DNA of 64,000 bases from Vibrio sp. RE88 (GCF_013113835.1 NZ_VTYQ01000005.1:62001-126000), one strand, 5' to 3'; positions 35,364-45,973 are shown, numbered from the stretch's first letter. Translations and numbers: made by a program. The notes: generated by a model not told the origin, from the letters alone.

Positions 35364-36122
35364 ATGTCTCAAGCCGTATTTCACTTAGGTGTTACTGAAG
35401 CTGATCTTGCAGGTGCAACATTAGCGATTATTCCAGGTGACCCTGCACGCGTTCAAAAGATCGCAGAAGAAATGGAGAATCCGGTATTTTTGGCAAGCCA
35501 CCGCGAATACACGCTTTACCGTGCTGAGCTAGATGGTAAGCCAGTTGTTGTTTGTTCGACTGGTATCGGCGGCCCTTCTACTTCAATCGCAGTTGAAGAG
35601 TTGGCGCAACTGGGTGTTCGTACTTTCCTACGAGTGGGTACAACAGGCGCAATTCAGCCACACGTTAATGTTGGCGACATGATTGTTTCAACAGGTTCTG
35701 TTCGTCTAGATGGTGCAAGTCTGCACTTTGCTCCGATGGAATTCCCAGCAGTTGCTGATTTTGAAGTAGCAACAGCGATGAAAGCCGCAGTTGAAGAGTC
35801 TGGTGCAGATGTACACATGGGTGTAACCGCATCTAGTGATACCTTCTACCCAGGTCAGGAACGTTACGATACTTTCTCAGGCCGTGTAGTGAAGCGTTTC
35901 CAAGGCTCAATGAAAGAATGGCAAGATATGGGTGTGCTGAACTTTGAGATGGAGTCTGCGACACTACTCACTATGTGTGCGAGCTCGGGCCTGAAAGCTG
36001 GCTGTGTGGCGGGTGTTATCATCAACCGTACTCAGAAAGAGATCCCAGATCATTCAACGCTGAAAGAAACAGAAGCGCGTTCAATCAAAGTTGTGGTTGA
36101 AGCTGCACGTAAGATGCTTTAA
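35364..36122 (+). CDS. udp: Uridine phosphorylase
   Basis: Phosphorolysis of uridine to uracil and ribose-1-phosphate in pyrimidine salvage. It has 252 residues with [16 protein letters not shown], the phosphate-binding [16 protein letters not shown] and [12 protein letters not shown], typical of PNP/UDP family hexamers. A strong AAGGAG ribosome site is present. It stands alone between two terminators. Confidence 0.97.
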   Translation: MSQAVFHLGVTEADLAGATLAIIPGDPARVQKIAEEMENPVFLASHREYTLYRAELDGKPVVVCSTGIGGPSTSIAVEELAQLGVRTFLRVGTTGAIQPHVNVGDMIVSTGSVRLDGASLHFAPMEFPAVADFEVATAMKAAVEESGADVHMGVTASSDTFYPGQERYDTFSGRVVKRFQGSMKEWQDMGVLNFEMESATLLTMCASSGLKAGCVAGVIINRTQKEIPDHSTLKETEARSIKVVVEAARKML

Positions 36123-36144
36123 TCAAACAAACTTTTCCCTTTCT

Positions 36145-36174
36145 AAAGCCCTGCTCACTGAGCGGGGCTTTTTA
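36145..36174 (+). terminator. Terminator after udp
   Basis: AAAGCCC(T)GCT/AGCGGGGCTTT stem with loop CACTG, followed by TTTTATTTT. Confidence 0.88.
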
Positions 36175-36343
36175 TTTTACTCAAAACACCTATGCCCTCA
36201 AAAAAGCTAAAAACACGGTTTTAGCTTTTTCAGAACCAGTAAGAAACCTTCCGTTCCTATCTCAGCCTGGCTTCTTTACCTTGTGCCAGCTTTGAACGAC
36301 AGCCTGTCGTTAGGAATTACACAAGTTTTATGAGGGAAAATCC

Positions 36344-37072
36344 GTGTCAAAAATATTCTTCGCTATCAGCACACTCATTCTAACCAGTCAGTGTTATGCC
36401 CTAGAAAACCCATTCGATCACGTTTCAGCTGGCCTGCACATTAGCAATGCGGGTGAGGGACTGTATGGAGACGAGGATGCAAGAGAAGGTTTAGGAGCCT
36501 ATTTGGATGCTTCTTGGAACTTCTATGATCAGCTTTTTATTCAGGCTCGTTACAATGAGTCAAGCTTAGAGGGAGCAGAACGTCAGACCAGCAACGCGTC
36601 TGCGCAGTACTCAGGTAAAGAGCATTTCGCGAGCGCGAATCAATACATTGGTCTGGGCTACTTTCTGTCATTGGGAAGATTTAAGCCATATGCCGCTGTT
36701 GGTTGGAGTGATTTCAAAACGAGCCGAAGGTCATTCAAGAACGAAGAACATGATCCTCTGAACCCACAAGACTATGTCGCTGTTATTGATGAGGTGAGTC
36801 GGTTTGAAGATGGTATGTCGTTGGAGTTGGGAAGCGTCGTTAACCTAAGTGACAATGATAGGCTGAATGTTTTTTATAACCTCAGTTACTTTGAAGAGGA
36901 GGGGATGGACATCTACAAGCACGAAGTCCATTTAAATAATGACTATTACTTTTCGAGTCATTGGGCGCTGAACACAAATTTTGTCTATCGAGAACTCAAA
37001 TTTTCAGATTTTGATTTGGAAAAAAAGGCGAATGACAAAATCTTTCAGATTGGGGCGACGTACTCCTTCTAG
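36344..37072 (+). CDS. Outer-membrane beta-barrel protein
   Basis: It has 242 residues from a GTG start with GAGGG upstream. A signal peptide (about 1-20, ending QCYA) precedes alternating aromatic beta-strands (LFIQARYNESS, YIGLGYFLSLGRFKPYAAVGWSDF, LNVFYNLSYFEEE), and the protein ends with GATYSF, the BAM recognition end. The specific role is unknown. It converges on the ToxR-like pair, whose members often control outer-membrane genes, but regulation here is inference. Confidence 0.78.
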   Translation: MSKIFFAISTLILTSQCYALENPFDHVSAGLHISNAGEGLYGDEDAREGLGAYLDASWNFYDQLFIQARYNESSLEGAERQTSNASAQYSGKEHFASANQYIGLGYFLSLGRFKPYAAVGWSDFKTSRRSFKNEEHDPLNPQDYVAVIDEVSRFEDGMSLELGSVVNLSDNDRLNVFYNLSYFEEEGMDIYKHEVHLNNDYYFSSHWALNTNFVYRELKFSDFDLEKKANDKIFQIGATYSF

Positions 37073-37106
37073 ACCTATTTAGCTGCCTCTCGGTAAGAGG
37101 CAGCCT

Positions 37107-37574
37107 CTACTCTCTGGTGATCATCAGCGTTTTCAATTCGCCTTCTTTTGCTTCGACTATCAGCTTATCTTTGTCACGATAGATAATGTTGAATGAATCG
37201 ACTAAGGTCAAATCCTCAGAAAAGTACAGTTGTGTGTAGGGTTCAGAAATCAGCTCCGGTAGCGAAGTCTCTTGCATTGATTTGGTTTTGGAAACGATCT
37301 GATAGGCGTATTCGGTGTCTTTATTGAGTTGACCAAACACAGAGAAAACCTCCGTTCTTGGCAGCTCATTCCCTTCTAGGATGAGCGTTGCGTGATAGCT
37401 ACCGTCTTCATTGATCAATATATTGATGTTTTCTTGCCATTTTTCTTCTTTATATGGGTGAGTAATAATATTGCTGTTGAATACACCACCTCTAAAATTA
37501 ATATCACTATCGAAAACAATAGAACCCAAAAAAGCCAAAACACTAATAGTAAGTAAAATATAGTATCGCTTCAT
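37107..37574 (-). CDS. Periplasmic partner of ToxR/VtrA-like regulator (ToxS/VtrC-like)
   Basis: It has 155 residues with an N-terminal uncleaved-type membrane helix (about 4-21, YYILLTISVLAFLGSIVF), then a periplasmic beta-rich domain. The layout matches ToxS and VtrC, which fold onto the periplasmic part of the membrane regulator encoded just upstream. The start overlaps the stop of the upstream gene by one base. Sequence identity to ToxS is not obvious, so the call rests on architecture and gene order. Confidence 0.65.
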   Translation of the reverse strand: MKRYYILLTISVLAFLGSIVFDSDINFRGGVFNSNIITHPYKEEKWQENINILINEDGSYHATLILEGNELPRTEVFSVFGQLNKDTEYAYQIVSKTKSMQETSLPELISEPYTQLYFSEDLTLVDSFNIIYRDKDKLIVEAKEGELKTLMITRE

Positions 37575-38290
37575 TATTTATTGTCCCACTCTTTTATAAA
37601 TACACCCCATTCGTCTTTATCAATAAAGTAATTGTTACTGGTTTTATTTTTTGAACTAAATATTGATAATTCATAAGTGTCTTTGTTCTTATAATAAAAA
37701 TAGGAACACTCACAAGGCATGTCCTTTATTTTATCGATGAGCTCCTGAGGTAAAGACTGATCTTTGCGTTTTAATACCGTCTTCGTTTGTATTTTCATAA
37801 TGTGGTATTGGTCATCGATAAAGGTCATATTAAAAAAGTAACTGTTACTGACGGACCACAGTGCAGCGCTAAGCAACACCACTGAAAGGGAAGCCATGCC
37901 TACCTTGAGGAGTTTTTGCGGTACTTGTCCAACGCCTGCCGTATTCTCGCTTTTTTGCTCAATACGCTTTGCTTCAAAATGATGGCACACCCACATATAG
38001 CCTTTATTAGGAATAGTTTTTATTTCGACGCTTTTGGAATAACTAATTGCTGAGCGTAGATTAAAAACAGCTTTGTGTAGTGAGGAGTCGGTAACAATAC
38101 TGTCTGGCCAACCTACAGAGATAAGATGGTTCTTTGATATGACCTGATTATTATTTTCCATAAAATGGATAATAATCATTAGTTCATTGTAGTTTAATTT
38201 GTTTTCATGACTATCTATTTGAATAGACATTTCTTTTCTGTCTAAGATTAAGTCATCACAATAATAAACGATACTATCGTTTTTACTCAT
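37574..38290 (-). CDS. ToxR/VtrA-like transmembrane transcription regulator
   Basis: It has 238 residues. The N-terminal OmpR/ToxR-type winged helix (about 8-102) includes NKLNYNELMIIIHFMENNNQ, WPDSIVTDSSLHKAVFNLR and IKTIPNKGYMW. A single transmembrane helix (about 129-148) and a periplasmic domain of about 90 residues with a close Cys pair (PCECS) follow. This design senses periplasmic or bile-type signals in ToxR and VtrA. It is first of a two-gene operon with the ToxS/VtrC-like gene. Confidence 0.82.
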   Translation of the reverse strand: MSKNDSIVYYCDDLILDRKEMSIQIDSHENKLNYNELMIIIHFMENNNQVISKNHLISVGWPDSIVTDSSLHKAVFNLRSAISYSKSVEIKTIPNKGYMWVCHHFEAKRIEQKSENTAGVGQVPQKLLKVGMASLSVVLLSAALWSVSNSYFFNMTFIDDQYHIMKIQTKTVLKRKDQSLPQELIDKIKDMPCECSYFYYKNKDTYELSIFSSKNKTSNNYFIDKDEWGVFIKEWDNK

Positions 38291-38417
38291 AGAAAAATAG
38301 AATTAAGATTTTAAGTCAATTCTATAATTTTAGACTAAGTTGTAAAGTTTGAATTAAGATATTTAATAGAATTTTTACAAATTAAGAGCGCCACAAATCA
38401 TGTGACGCTGCTACTCA

Positions 38418-39230
38418 TTAGTTAAAAGCAACTTTAGGCAGGGGTAAATACAAACTTTCAGTGATGTTTGACAGCATCTGGTCGTAAACCTGAGAAATGA
38501 TCAGGGAGATATCTGTCGTCAGCTGGTAGAGCTCTTCCACAGACAGCACCATTTCATCGGATGCTCCGATTTCAGACAGTGTATGCATCGACTTTGAGCT
38601 TAGTGGTGAGGCAAGCGACATCGGGCAAATCAATGACAACTGGTTAAGCTTACGCCTTGATTTATCACAATAATACTTCACACGCAGCATGCCTTCTGGG
38701 TAATGAGCTTCCTGAATGGAAACACGTAATTGAGTCAGCACTTCCATGCTATCGAGGACTTGCTGCCAGTTAAGGTGGTATTCATCGCTCAATTCTCCTC
38801 GCCCAGATTCGATCAACCAAGCGATGGCGACTTCATCCATTAAGAACATACAGTGGCGGATGGCGTGCCCGTGTACAACCTGATTACGAGCGATAGAACG
38901 ATGCGACCACTCTTTATGTAACCCTTTGAGCTTCAATTGCAAAATTCGATACATGGGCTTGTTTTCAAACTGTGCAACTGAAATCAGCTCACCCGATTTC
39001 TCCATCATTTGGTCATAGACTCGTTCTAACTCAGGAAAGTTCTGAAATTGATTTTGCTGAGACAGGGCTTGATGAGTGAGCGATCTGTGCTGCCGACTGA
39101 GCAGCAAAACTTGCCTAAGTAATACGAGAATGTCGAATTTTCTCTGTAGTGTCGTTTGACGATGTTTTGAAAAGTGAAACAGCGCCAACAAAATGCCTAT
39201 GGATATAATGATAGAAATGAGTACAAACAT
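38418..39230 (-). CDS. Membrane-anchored helical protein of unknown function
   Basis: It has 270 residues. One N-terminal transmembrane helix (about 2-19) is followed by a long, mostly helical cytoplasmic region. The stretch LVLLRQVLLLSRQHRSLTHQAL and later helices recall nitrate/nitrite-sensing (NIT) helical bundles, but the match is weak and I do not assign it. It lies alone between the ToxR-like operon and metG. Confidence 0.6.
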   Translation of the reverse strand: MFVLISIIISIGILLALFHFSKHRQTTLQRKFDILVLLRQVLLLSRQHRSLTHQALSQQNQFQNFPELERVYDQMMEKSGELISVAQFENKPMYRILQLKLKGLHKEWSHRSIARNQVVHGHAIRHCMFLMDEVAIAWLIESGRGELSDEYHLNWQQVLDSMEVLTQLRVSIQEAHYPEGMLRVKYYCDKSRRKLNQLSLICPMSLASPLSSKSMHTLSEIGASDEMVLSVEELYQLTTDISLIISQVYDQMLSNITESLYLPLPKVAFN

Positions 39231-39382
39231 GACCGACTCCTTGTTGCTTGATACCTCTTAATGGGTAGAGCAGCTTTGGTGCCAAGTTTTTATCCATTAT
39301 ATTTCAATGGTTTATTTTAATTAGGCGTATTGGTGTGCTCCTAGAAGGTGCACGAACTCACCAAAAGTGTGAAATAGGACAC

Positions 39383-39411
39383 AAAAAAGCCCCACTATAA
39401 AAGCGGGGCTT
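39383..39411 (-). terminator. Terminator of metG
   Basis: On the minus strand AAGCCCCGCT and AGTGGGGCTT form the stem, with TTTTTT after it. Confidence 0.88.
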
Positions 39412-39433
39412 GAGTAACTAAAAGTCAGCTGAC

Positions 39434-41494
39434 TTACATGACGCGCATGCCTGGCTGGGCACCTTCGTGCGGTTCTAGGATCCAAAGATCGCTGCCACCT
39501 GGGCCAGCAGCTAGGATCATGCCTTCAGACATACCAAATTTCATCTTACGAGGCTTAAGGTTTGCTACCATTACTGTTAGCTTGCCTTCTAGCTCTTCAG
39601 GTTTGTACGCTGACTTAATACCAGAGAATACCTGACGAGTTTCACCGCCGATGTCTAATTGGAACTTAAGCAATTTGTTTGCTTTTGGCACTTCTTCACA
39701 AGAGATGATGCGAGCAATACGCATATCAACTGCTGCGAAAGCGTCGAATTCGATTTCGTCCGCAATTGGCTCTTTAGCTAGTTCAGTCTGGCTTGCTTGG
39801 TTCTTTGCTGCTTCTGCCGCTTCTTTTGCTGCCACTTCTGCTGCTGCGTCTTCTTTTGAAGCTTCAACCATCGCTTCAACCTTCTTAGGATCGATGCGGT
39901 TGAAAAGTGCTTTGAACTTAGTGATTTCGTGCCCCGTTAGTGGTACAGCGATGCCCTCCCAAGTCAGTTCTTCGTTTAGGAAGCCTTCAGTTCGTGCAGC
40001 AAGCTCTGGCATAACTGGTTTCAGGTAAGTCATCAGAACGCGGAATAGGTTAATACCCACAGAACAGATGTCTTGCAGCTCTTGGTCTTTACCTTCTTCT
40101 TTCGCTACAACCCACGGTGCTTTTTCATCAACGTATTGGTTTGCTTTGTCTGCCAGTGCTGTGATTTCACGGATAGCACGGCCAAACTCACGAGTCTCAA
40201 AAAGCTCTGCGATACGATCAGCAGCTGCAACGAATTCGTTGTATAGCTCAGGCTCAGCGAAGTTGTCAGACAGCTTGCCTTCGAAACGCTTACTGATGAA
40301 GCCTGCGTTACGAGACGCTAGGTTAACAATCTTGTTGACCACGTCAGCGTTAACGCGCTGAGTGAAGTCTTCAAGGTTAAGATCGAGATCATCGATACGG
40401 CTGTTTAGTTTAGCGGCGTAGTAGTAACGCAAACATTCTGGATCTAGGTGGTTTAAGTAAGTAGCGGCTTTGATGAATGTGCCTTTCGACTTAGACATCT
40501 TAGCGCCGTTTACCGTAACGTAGCCGTGCACAAATACGTTGTTTGGCTTACGGAAACCACTGCCTTCAAGCATTGCAGGCCAGAATAGCGAGTGGAAGTA
40601 CACGATGTCTTTACCGATGAAGTGGTAAAGCTCAGTTGTGCTGTCTTTCTTCCAGTACTCATCGAAATCTAGGTCATCGCGCTTGTCACATAGGTTTTTG
40701 AATGAACCCATGTAGCCGATAGGGGCATCCAGCCATACATAGAAGAACTTGTCTTTCTCACCTGGGATTTCAAAGCCGAAATACGGTGCATCACGAGAGA
40801 TGTCCCACTGTTGAAGGCCTGACTCAAACCACTCTTGCATCTTGTTTGCTGTTTCAGCTTGAAGAGAACCAGAGCGAGTCCACTCTTGCAGCATGCTTTC
40901 AAACTGAGGTAGATCGAAGAAGAAGTGCTCAGAGTCTTTCATTACTGGAGTTGCGCCAGATACTGCTGACTTAGGATCAATCAGTTCAGTAGGGCTGTAC
41001 GTTTCACCACAGTTATCACAGTTATCACCGTATTGGTCTTCTGACTTACACTTAGGACAAGTACCTTTTACGAAACGGTCCGGTAGGAACATCTCTTTTT
41101 CAGGATCGAAAAGCTGAGAGATAGTGCGGCTAGAGATAAAGCCGTTCTTTTTCAGCTCTAGGTAGATGTGTGAAGCCAGCTCACGGTTCTCTTCAGAGTG
41201 TGTGCTGTGGTAGTTATCAAAGCTAATATCGAAGCCAGCGAAGTCTTTCTGGTGCTCTTCACTTACTGCAGCGATCATCTCTTCTGGCGTAATACCCATC
41301 TGTTGTGCTTTTAGCATGATTGGCGTGCCGTGAGCATCGTCAGCACAGATGAAGTTTACAGTGTTGCCACGTAGGCGTTGGTAGCGAACCCAGATGTCAG
41401 CTTGAATGTGCTCAAGCATGTGACCTAGGTGAATCGAACCGTTAGCGTACGGGAGGGCACAAGTGACCAGTAGTTTTCTTGGATCGTTTGCCAT
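39434..41494 (-). CDS. metG: Methionyl-tRNA synthetase
   Basis: Charges tRNA-Met. It has 686 residues from [20 protein letters not shown] at 41494. Upstream frame to 41638 is rejected because it precedes the conserved start. It shows class I signatures HLGH ([10 protein letters not shown]) and KMSKS ([11 protein letters not shown]), a zinc knuckle with CPKC and CDNC, and the C-terminal tRNA-binding EMAP-like domain (about 585-686, [14 protein letters not shown]). Confidence 0.98.
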   Translation of the reverse strand: MANDPRKLLVTCALPYANGSIHLGHMLEHIQADIWVRYQRLRGNTVNFICADDAHGTPIMLKAQQMGITPEEMIAAVSEEHQKDFAGFDISFDNYHSTHSEENRELASHIYLELKKNGFISSRTISQLFDPEKEMFLPDRFVKGTCPKCKSEDQYGDNCDNCGETYSPTELIDPKSAVSGATPVMKDSEHFFFDLPQFESMLQEWTRSGSLQAETANKMQEWFESGLQQWDISRDAPYFGFEIPGEKDKFFYVWLDAPIGYMGSFKNLCDKRDDLDFDEYWKKDSTTELYHFIGKDIVYFHSLFWPAMLEGSGFRKPNNVFVHGYVTVNGAKMSKSKGTFIKAATYLNHLDPECLRYYYAAKLNSRIDDLDLNLEDFTQRVNADVVNKIVNLASRNAGFISKRFEGKLSDNFAEPELYNEFVAAADRIAELFETREFGRAIREITALADKANQYVDEKAPWVVAKEEGKDQELQDICSVGINLFRVLMTYLKPVMPELAARTEGFLNEELTWEGIAVPLTGHEITKFKALFNRIDPKKVEAMVEASKEDAAAEVAAKEAAEAAKNQASQTELAKEPIADEIEFDAFAAVDMRIARIISCEEVPKANKLLKFQLDIGGETRQVFSGIKSAYKPEELEGKLTVMVANLKPRKMKFGMSEGMILAAGPGGSDLWILEPHEGAQPGMRVM

Positions 41495-41649
41495 ACTTAA
41501 TAATCGCTTCTTAAGGTGTATAAAAATAGAGAGTAATACTACATTATCCCACCAGTGACTCCAAGGAGTCATCAGCGCGATTACCTTAGTTTTTTCGGGG
41601 TTCAGTCCTGCGCTGCTCAGTGCTACGATTAGATGCATAAGGAGGACCT

Positions 41650-42723
41650 ATGCGTCAGTTCACTTCAAAGCAAGATTTTTGTGCTTGGTTAAACCAATTT
41701 GAGCACCCGAGCTTAGCTCCGCAATGGGCATCTGTGGCCAATATTGTCACGGTCGGAGCAAATGCTATCCAGATTGCCATTCCATTTGCTGCTAAAGCGC
41801 TCGTTAACGAGTTGTCTGAATGGGTTCAGTCTCAGCAACAAGGTGGTGAGGTTGCCGCTTTTGAGTGCGAGATTACCGTGGTACCTAAACCATTAGAAAC
41901 TCATGTTGGCCATGAAGTTAAAGGGGTGAAAAATGTCATCGCAGTGACATCTGCGAAAGGCGGTGTCGGTAAATCCACAACTTCAGTCAACCTAGCGCTC
42001 GCCATGGCGCAATCTGGGGCAAAAGTCGGGTTACTTGATGCGGATATTTATGGGCCGTCCGTACCAATGATGCTTGGTCAGCAAAATGCGACACCGGTTG
42101 TTCGCGATGATAAGTGGATGCAGCCTATTGCTGCGCATGGCATTTACACACATTCGATTGGGTATCTGGTATCGAAGGATGAAGCAGCCATCTGGCGTGG
42201 GCCGATGGCGTCTAAAGCGCTGGCTCAATTGCTAAATGAGACAGAGTGGCCAGAGCTGGATTATCTGGTGATCGATATGCCGCCGGGGACGGGAGACATC
42301 CAACTGACACTCGCGCAGCAAATTCCTGTGACCGGAGCTGTGATAGTGACAACACCACAAGATCTCGCATTAGCAGACGCGCGCAAAGGTGCGGCAATGT
42401 TTGAGAAGGTGCAAGTTCCAGTTGTGGGGTTAGTCGAGAACATGAGTTACCACATTTGTAGCCATTGTGGTGGTAAAGAACACATCTTTGGAGCGGGTGG
42501 CGCCGAGAAGATGTCGAGTGAGTATAGCCTCGACTTATTGGCTCAAATTCCTCTGCACATCTCTATGCGTGAAGACATTGATAACGGTTGTCCGACGGTA
42601 GCAGCGCGTCCAGATTCTGAACATGCAGCTCAGTATATTCAACTGGCTGAATCCGTATGTGCCCGAATGTACTGGCATGGCAAAGAAAAGCCGGCATCTA
42701 TCCAATTTACAATGGTCGAGTAA
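41650..42723 (+). CDS. apbC: Iron-sulfur cluster carrier protein ApbC (Mrp)
   Basis: P-loop ATPase that carries and transfers Fe-S clusters. It has 357 residues with an N-terminal MIP18-like region, the deviant Walker A TSAKGGVGKST (about 107-117), DADIYGPSVP, DMPPGTGDIQLTLAQ, and the cluster-binding CSHC motif. It is divergent from metG, a common pairing in gammaproteobacteria, and preceded by AAGGAGG. Confidence 0.96.
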   Translation: MRQFTSKQDFCAWLNQFEHPSLAPQWASVANIVTVGANAIQIAIPFAAKALVNELSEWVQSQQQGGEVAAFECEITVVPKPLETHVGHEVKGVKNVIAVTSAKGGVGKSTTSVNLALAMAQSGAKVGLLDADIYGPSVPMMLGQQNATPVVRDDKWMQPIAAHGIYTHSIGYLVSKDEAAIWRGPMASKALAQLLNETEWPELDYLVIDMPPGTGDIQLTLAQQIPVTGAVIVTTPQDLALADARKGAAMFEKVQVPVVGLVENMSYHICSHCGGKEHIFGAGGAEKMSSEYSLDLLAQIPLHISMREDIDNGCPTVAARPDSEHAAQYIQLAESVCARMYWHGKEKPASIQFTMVE

Positions 42724-42729
42724 CGATAA

Positions 42730-42757
42730 AACGAGTGCTTTTTAAGCACTCGTTTCG
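42730..42757 (+). terminator. Terminator after apbC
   Basis: ACGAGTGC/GCACTCGT stem with loop TTTTTAA, then TTCGTC. The T-run is short. Confidence 0.65.
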
Positions 42758-42897
42758 TCATCTTATGGCTTGTAATCGTTTGCGTTGCGCTTATTTAATC
42801 CATTTGTAGGTTTGGGCTAAATCCTCACTAGTAACTGCAAGCCGAACTCCCTATAATCAGGCGGTTTATCTATTACACACTAATACACAATGTGTGC

Positions 42898-42920
42898 TTT
42901 TATGCACAATGCTAGTATTA
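42898..42920 (+). promoter_or_regulatory. udk promoter-proximal element shared with udp
   Basis: TTTTATGCACAATGCTAGTATTA matches the udp upstream segment at 20 of 23 positions and contains an extended -10-like TGCTAGTAT. It lies about 40 nt before the udk ATG. Confidence 0.5.
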
Positions 42921-42958
42921 GAACATGACACCAATTCAATTCATCGGGTGCAAGAATA

Positions 42959-43600
42959 ATGTCTGATAATAATCAATGCGTCATCGTCGGTATTGCTGGC
43001 GCGTCTGCTTCTGGAAAAAGTTTAATCGCCAGCACTATCTACAACGAGCTTCGTGAGAAAGTGGGCGATCATCAAATTGGTGTGATTACGGAAGATTGCT
43101 ACTACAACGATCAGGGTCACCTGAGCATGGAAGAGCGTGTTAAGACCAACTACGACCACCCGAGCGCGCTGGATCATGACCTTCTGTGTGAGCATCTTGA
43201 AATGCTGACTCGTGGCGAAGCAGTCGAAGTACCAGAATACAGCTATACAGACCACACACGTACAGAAAATACCTCATCTATGACACCAAAGAAGGTGATC
43301 ATTCTGGAAGGTATTCTTCTTCTGACTGATCCACGTTTGCGTGATTTGATGCACGCGACCGTCTTTATGGACACTCCTCTCGACATTTGTTTGCTGCGCC
43401 GTGTGAAGCGCGACGTGGAAGAGCGCGGCCGTACAATGGAATCAGTACTGAAGCAGTACCAAGAAACAGTGCGTCCTATGTTTATGCAATTTATCGAACC
43501 TTCAAAGCAATACGCGGACATCATCGTTCCTCGTGGCGGTAAAAACCGTATTGCTATCGATGTACTAAAAGCTCACATTGCAAAACTTTTGAAAGCTTAA
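42959..43600 (+). CDS. udk: Uridine kinase
   Basis: Phosphorylates uridine and cytidine in pyrimidine salvage. It has 213 residues with Walker A GASASGKS, the substrate loop [29 protein letters not shown], and [14 protein letters not shown]. It is a monocistronic gene between terminators. Confidence 0.97.
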   Translation: MSDNNQCVIVGIAGASASGKSLIASTIYNELREKVGDHQIGVITEDCYYNDQGHLSMEERVKTNYDHPSALDHDLLCEHLEMLTRGEAVEVPEYSYTDHTRTENTSSMTPKKVIILEGILLLTDPRLRDLMHATVFMDTPLDICLLRRVKRDVEERGRTMESVLKQYQETVRPMFMQFIEPSKQYADIIVPRGGKNRIAIDVLKAHIAKLLKA

Positions 43601-43638
43601 GCCCTTATCTCATTCAGGCGCTTTATTTTTTATGTAAG

Positions 43639-43667
43639 AAGTGGCACTTTAAGTGCCACTTTCTTTT
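43639..43667 (+). terminator. Terminator after udk
   Basis: AAGTGGCACTT/AAGTGCCACTT perfect stem, followed by TCTTTTT. Confidence 0.85.
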
Positions 43668-43757
43668 TATGTCTCATAAAAGTTTTCCGACAAGACTTAT
43701 ACTTGGGATATTTGTCCACTCACGTCTGGCAATACCCGAATAGCAAGGATAATGCTG

Positions 43758-45923
43758 ATGAAGAAACTGTTCCTATTTATAGCGATTCCTCTAGTAATCA
43801 TTATCGGTGCTCTATTGGCACTGGTACTTTTGGTTAACCCAAACCAATTTAAACCTCTTATTGTTGAGCAAGCGCAGAAACAAACTGGCCTTGAGCTAGT
43901 GATTGAAGGCGATATCAGCTGGCAATTCTTCCCATCTATCGGCTTTGAGCTAGGCAAAACGGAACTGCGTAACCCGCAGGGTTTTAGCCAGCCAAACATG
44001 TTCAAAGTTGAAACAGTGGGCGTTGATGTCTCCGTTATGCCTTTATTCAGTCAGCAGCTTGAAATTGGCAACATCACTCTTGATGGCGCAGAGTTTTACC
44101 TCGAAACGCTCAAAGATGGCCGTAAGAACATCGATGCTTTGACTCAGGCTCAAAATACGCAGACGGAAGCCGCGACAACGGATACGCAAAACACAGAAGC
44201 GCCTGCGGATTCTGCTCCGACAGAGTCAAGCCCAAGCCCAGCTTCTGCTTGGACGATCAATCTTGCTGGAGTCACAGTCTCTAATGCTGCGGTTGAAATT
44301 CAGGATAAGCAGGCTGGTTCGTACACTAAGCTCTACGATGTGTCGCTCAACTTGTCTGAGTTTGCAGTAGATACTTGGACTAAAGCTGATTTTGCCGCCA
44401 AAGGCGAAAACAACCAGCAAAAGTTCACGGCGCAAGGTAGTGCCGAATTTAAGCTAGCAAAAGGCTTTGTTGAGTATGCGCTGCGTAATATTGATCTCAA
44501 TGCGAGCTTTAGCGACCAGGCAACCAAGATGGATTCAATCAAGCTAGGGTTGGAAACGTTTGAGTTTGATAAAGCAAATGCTTTGACTTACAGCGTTGCA
44601 GGCCAAGCGGCTGGCCTTGACATCAATATGAAAGGCGCTGGTGCACTGACGGTCGACAAGGCGATTTCTAAAGTGGTGATGAACAAACTGACTTTGGATG
44701 CGACATTCAAAGGTGACTCATTGCCTCAATCGCCAATGAAAGTGGATATGGCGTCCGATCTGACGTTTGATCTGACAAAAAGCCACTTGAGCTTTGTGTT
44801 AGAGAAATTAACCGCCAACGCACTTGCTTTTGATGGTAAGGCAGATGTGACGCTAGGTGATATTCCAAAAGTGCGCTTTGCTCTGCACAGTCCAAATATT
44901 GACTTGGATGAGTTTCTTGGTCTGAATAAGCCAGCAGAGAATGCTTCAGCATCAGGTACAGCAGGTACGCAGAATACAGGCTCGACAAGCTCTAGTAGCG
45001 CTTCTGCATCTGCAAGTAAGCCACAGGCCGAAGTAGAACCTGATTTGTCAGCGTTGAAGACGTTGGACGTCAAAGGTGACATTACCATTGATAAGTTCAA
45101 AGCCAGCAACGCCAGAATGCAGAACGTCAAAGCGAGCTTCTATGTCAATCGCGGTATTGCAAAGTTGACTTCGTTCTCGTCAAACTTGTACCAAGGTTCA
45201 ATTACTGCAACCGCTAAATTGGATGCACGTAAGAGCCCAGCTTCTTACACAGCGAAGAAGAAAATCAAAGGCGTTAAAGTTCAGCCGTTACTGAAAGACG
45301 TGGCAAATAATGACATGCTGGAAGGGACGGGTAATATTGATGTTGACGTTAAAGGCAGCAGTCTAACCCCAACGGGTATTCAGAAAAACTTGGTCGGTAC
45401 TATTGGAATTAACTTCACCGATGGTGCCGTTAACGGCATCAACGTTGCACAATTGATTCGTGAAAACTACGCCAAAATAAAAGGCCAGAAAGTTGAGTCT
45501 AGCAATGAGACGCAAAAGACAGACTTTAGTGCGATGAAGGCGACGCTGAAACTGAACAAGGGCAATGTGTCGACCAACGATTTAACGATGCAATCGCCAC
45601 TGCTGCGCATTCGTGGCAATGGTAGTGCGAATTACCTGAATCAAACCGTCGACTTCACGGTTAGTACTTCAATCGTTGGCTCGCTAGAAGGGCAGGGTGG
45701 TAAAGACATTGATGAGTTGCGTGATGTAACGATTCCAATCAACATCTCTGGCTCTTGGCAGCAGCCTAAATTCAAGCTTGTTTTCGATGATGTTCTGAAG
45801 CAAAAAGCGCAGAAAGAAATTGATCGCGGCCTGAAGAAGCTTGATGAGAAACTGGGTGACAAGATCAAAGATGAAAAGACCAAAGAAGCAGTGAATAGCT
45901 TACTGAAAGGTCTATTCAACTAA
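43758..45923 (+). CDS. asmA: AsmA-family protein
   Basis: Inner-membrane anchored, periplasm-spanning AsmA-like protein linked to outer-membrane lipid homeostasis. It has 721 residues from ATG 43758, with AAGGA 8 nt upstream. ATG 43752 is too close to the ribosome site. One N-terminal helix (about 3-24), the AsmA domain start NPNQFKPLIVEQAQKQTGLEL, a low-complexity Ser/Ala/Thr/Gln linker (about 134-162) and another (about 395-422), and the C-terminal AsmA_2 region with SPLLRIRGNGSANYLNQTVDF. Confidence 0.9.
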   Translation: MKKLFLFIAIPLVIIIGALLALVLLVNPNQFKPLIVEQAQKQTGLELVIEGDISWQFFPSIGFELGKTELRNPQGFSQPNMFKVETVGVDVSVMPLFSQQLEIGNITLDGAEFYLETLKDGRKNIDALTQAQNTQTEAATTDTQNTEAPADSAPTESSPSPASAWTINLAGVTVSNAAVEIQDKQAGSYTKLYDVSLNLSEFAVDTWTKADFAAKGENNQQKFTAQGSAEFKLAKGFVEYALRNIDLNASFSDQATKMDSIKLGLETFEFDKANALTYSVAGQAAGLDINMKGAGALTVDKAISKVVMNKLTLDATFKGDSLPQSPMKVDMASDLTFDLTKSHLSFVLEKLTANALAFDGKADVTLGDIPKVRFALHSPNIDLDEFLGLNKPAENASASGTAGTQNTGSTSSSSASASASKPQAEVEPDLSALKTLDVKGDITIDKFKASNARMQNVKASFYVNRGIAKLTSFSSNLYQGSITATAKLDARKSPASYTAKKKIKGVKVQPLLKDVANNDMLEGTGNIDVDVKGSSLTPTGIQKNLVGTIGINFTDGAVNGINVAQLIRENYAKIKGQKVESSNETQKTDFSAMKATLKLNKGNVSTNDLTMQSPLLRIRGNGSANYLNQTVDFTVSTSIVGSLEGQGGKDIDELRDVTIPINISGSWQQPKFKLVFDDVLKQKAQKEIDRGLKKLDEKLGDKIKDEKTKEAVNSLLKGLFN

Positions 45924-45942
45924 CCCACATGGATATCAATTG

Positions 45943-45973
45943 AAAGCGCACCCCAGGGTTCGCTTTTTTTTTG
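45943..45973 (+). terminator. Terminator after asmA
   Basis: AAAGCGCACCC/GGGTTCGCTTT stem (one internal mismatch) followed by nine T residues. Confidence 0.82.

Noticed and set aside
39438..40361. Several plus-strand ORFs inside metG
   Set aside because: Serine/alanine-rich antisense shadows of the metG coding sequence.
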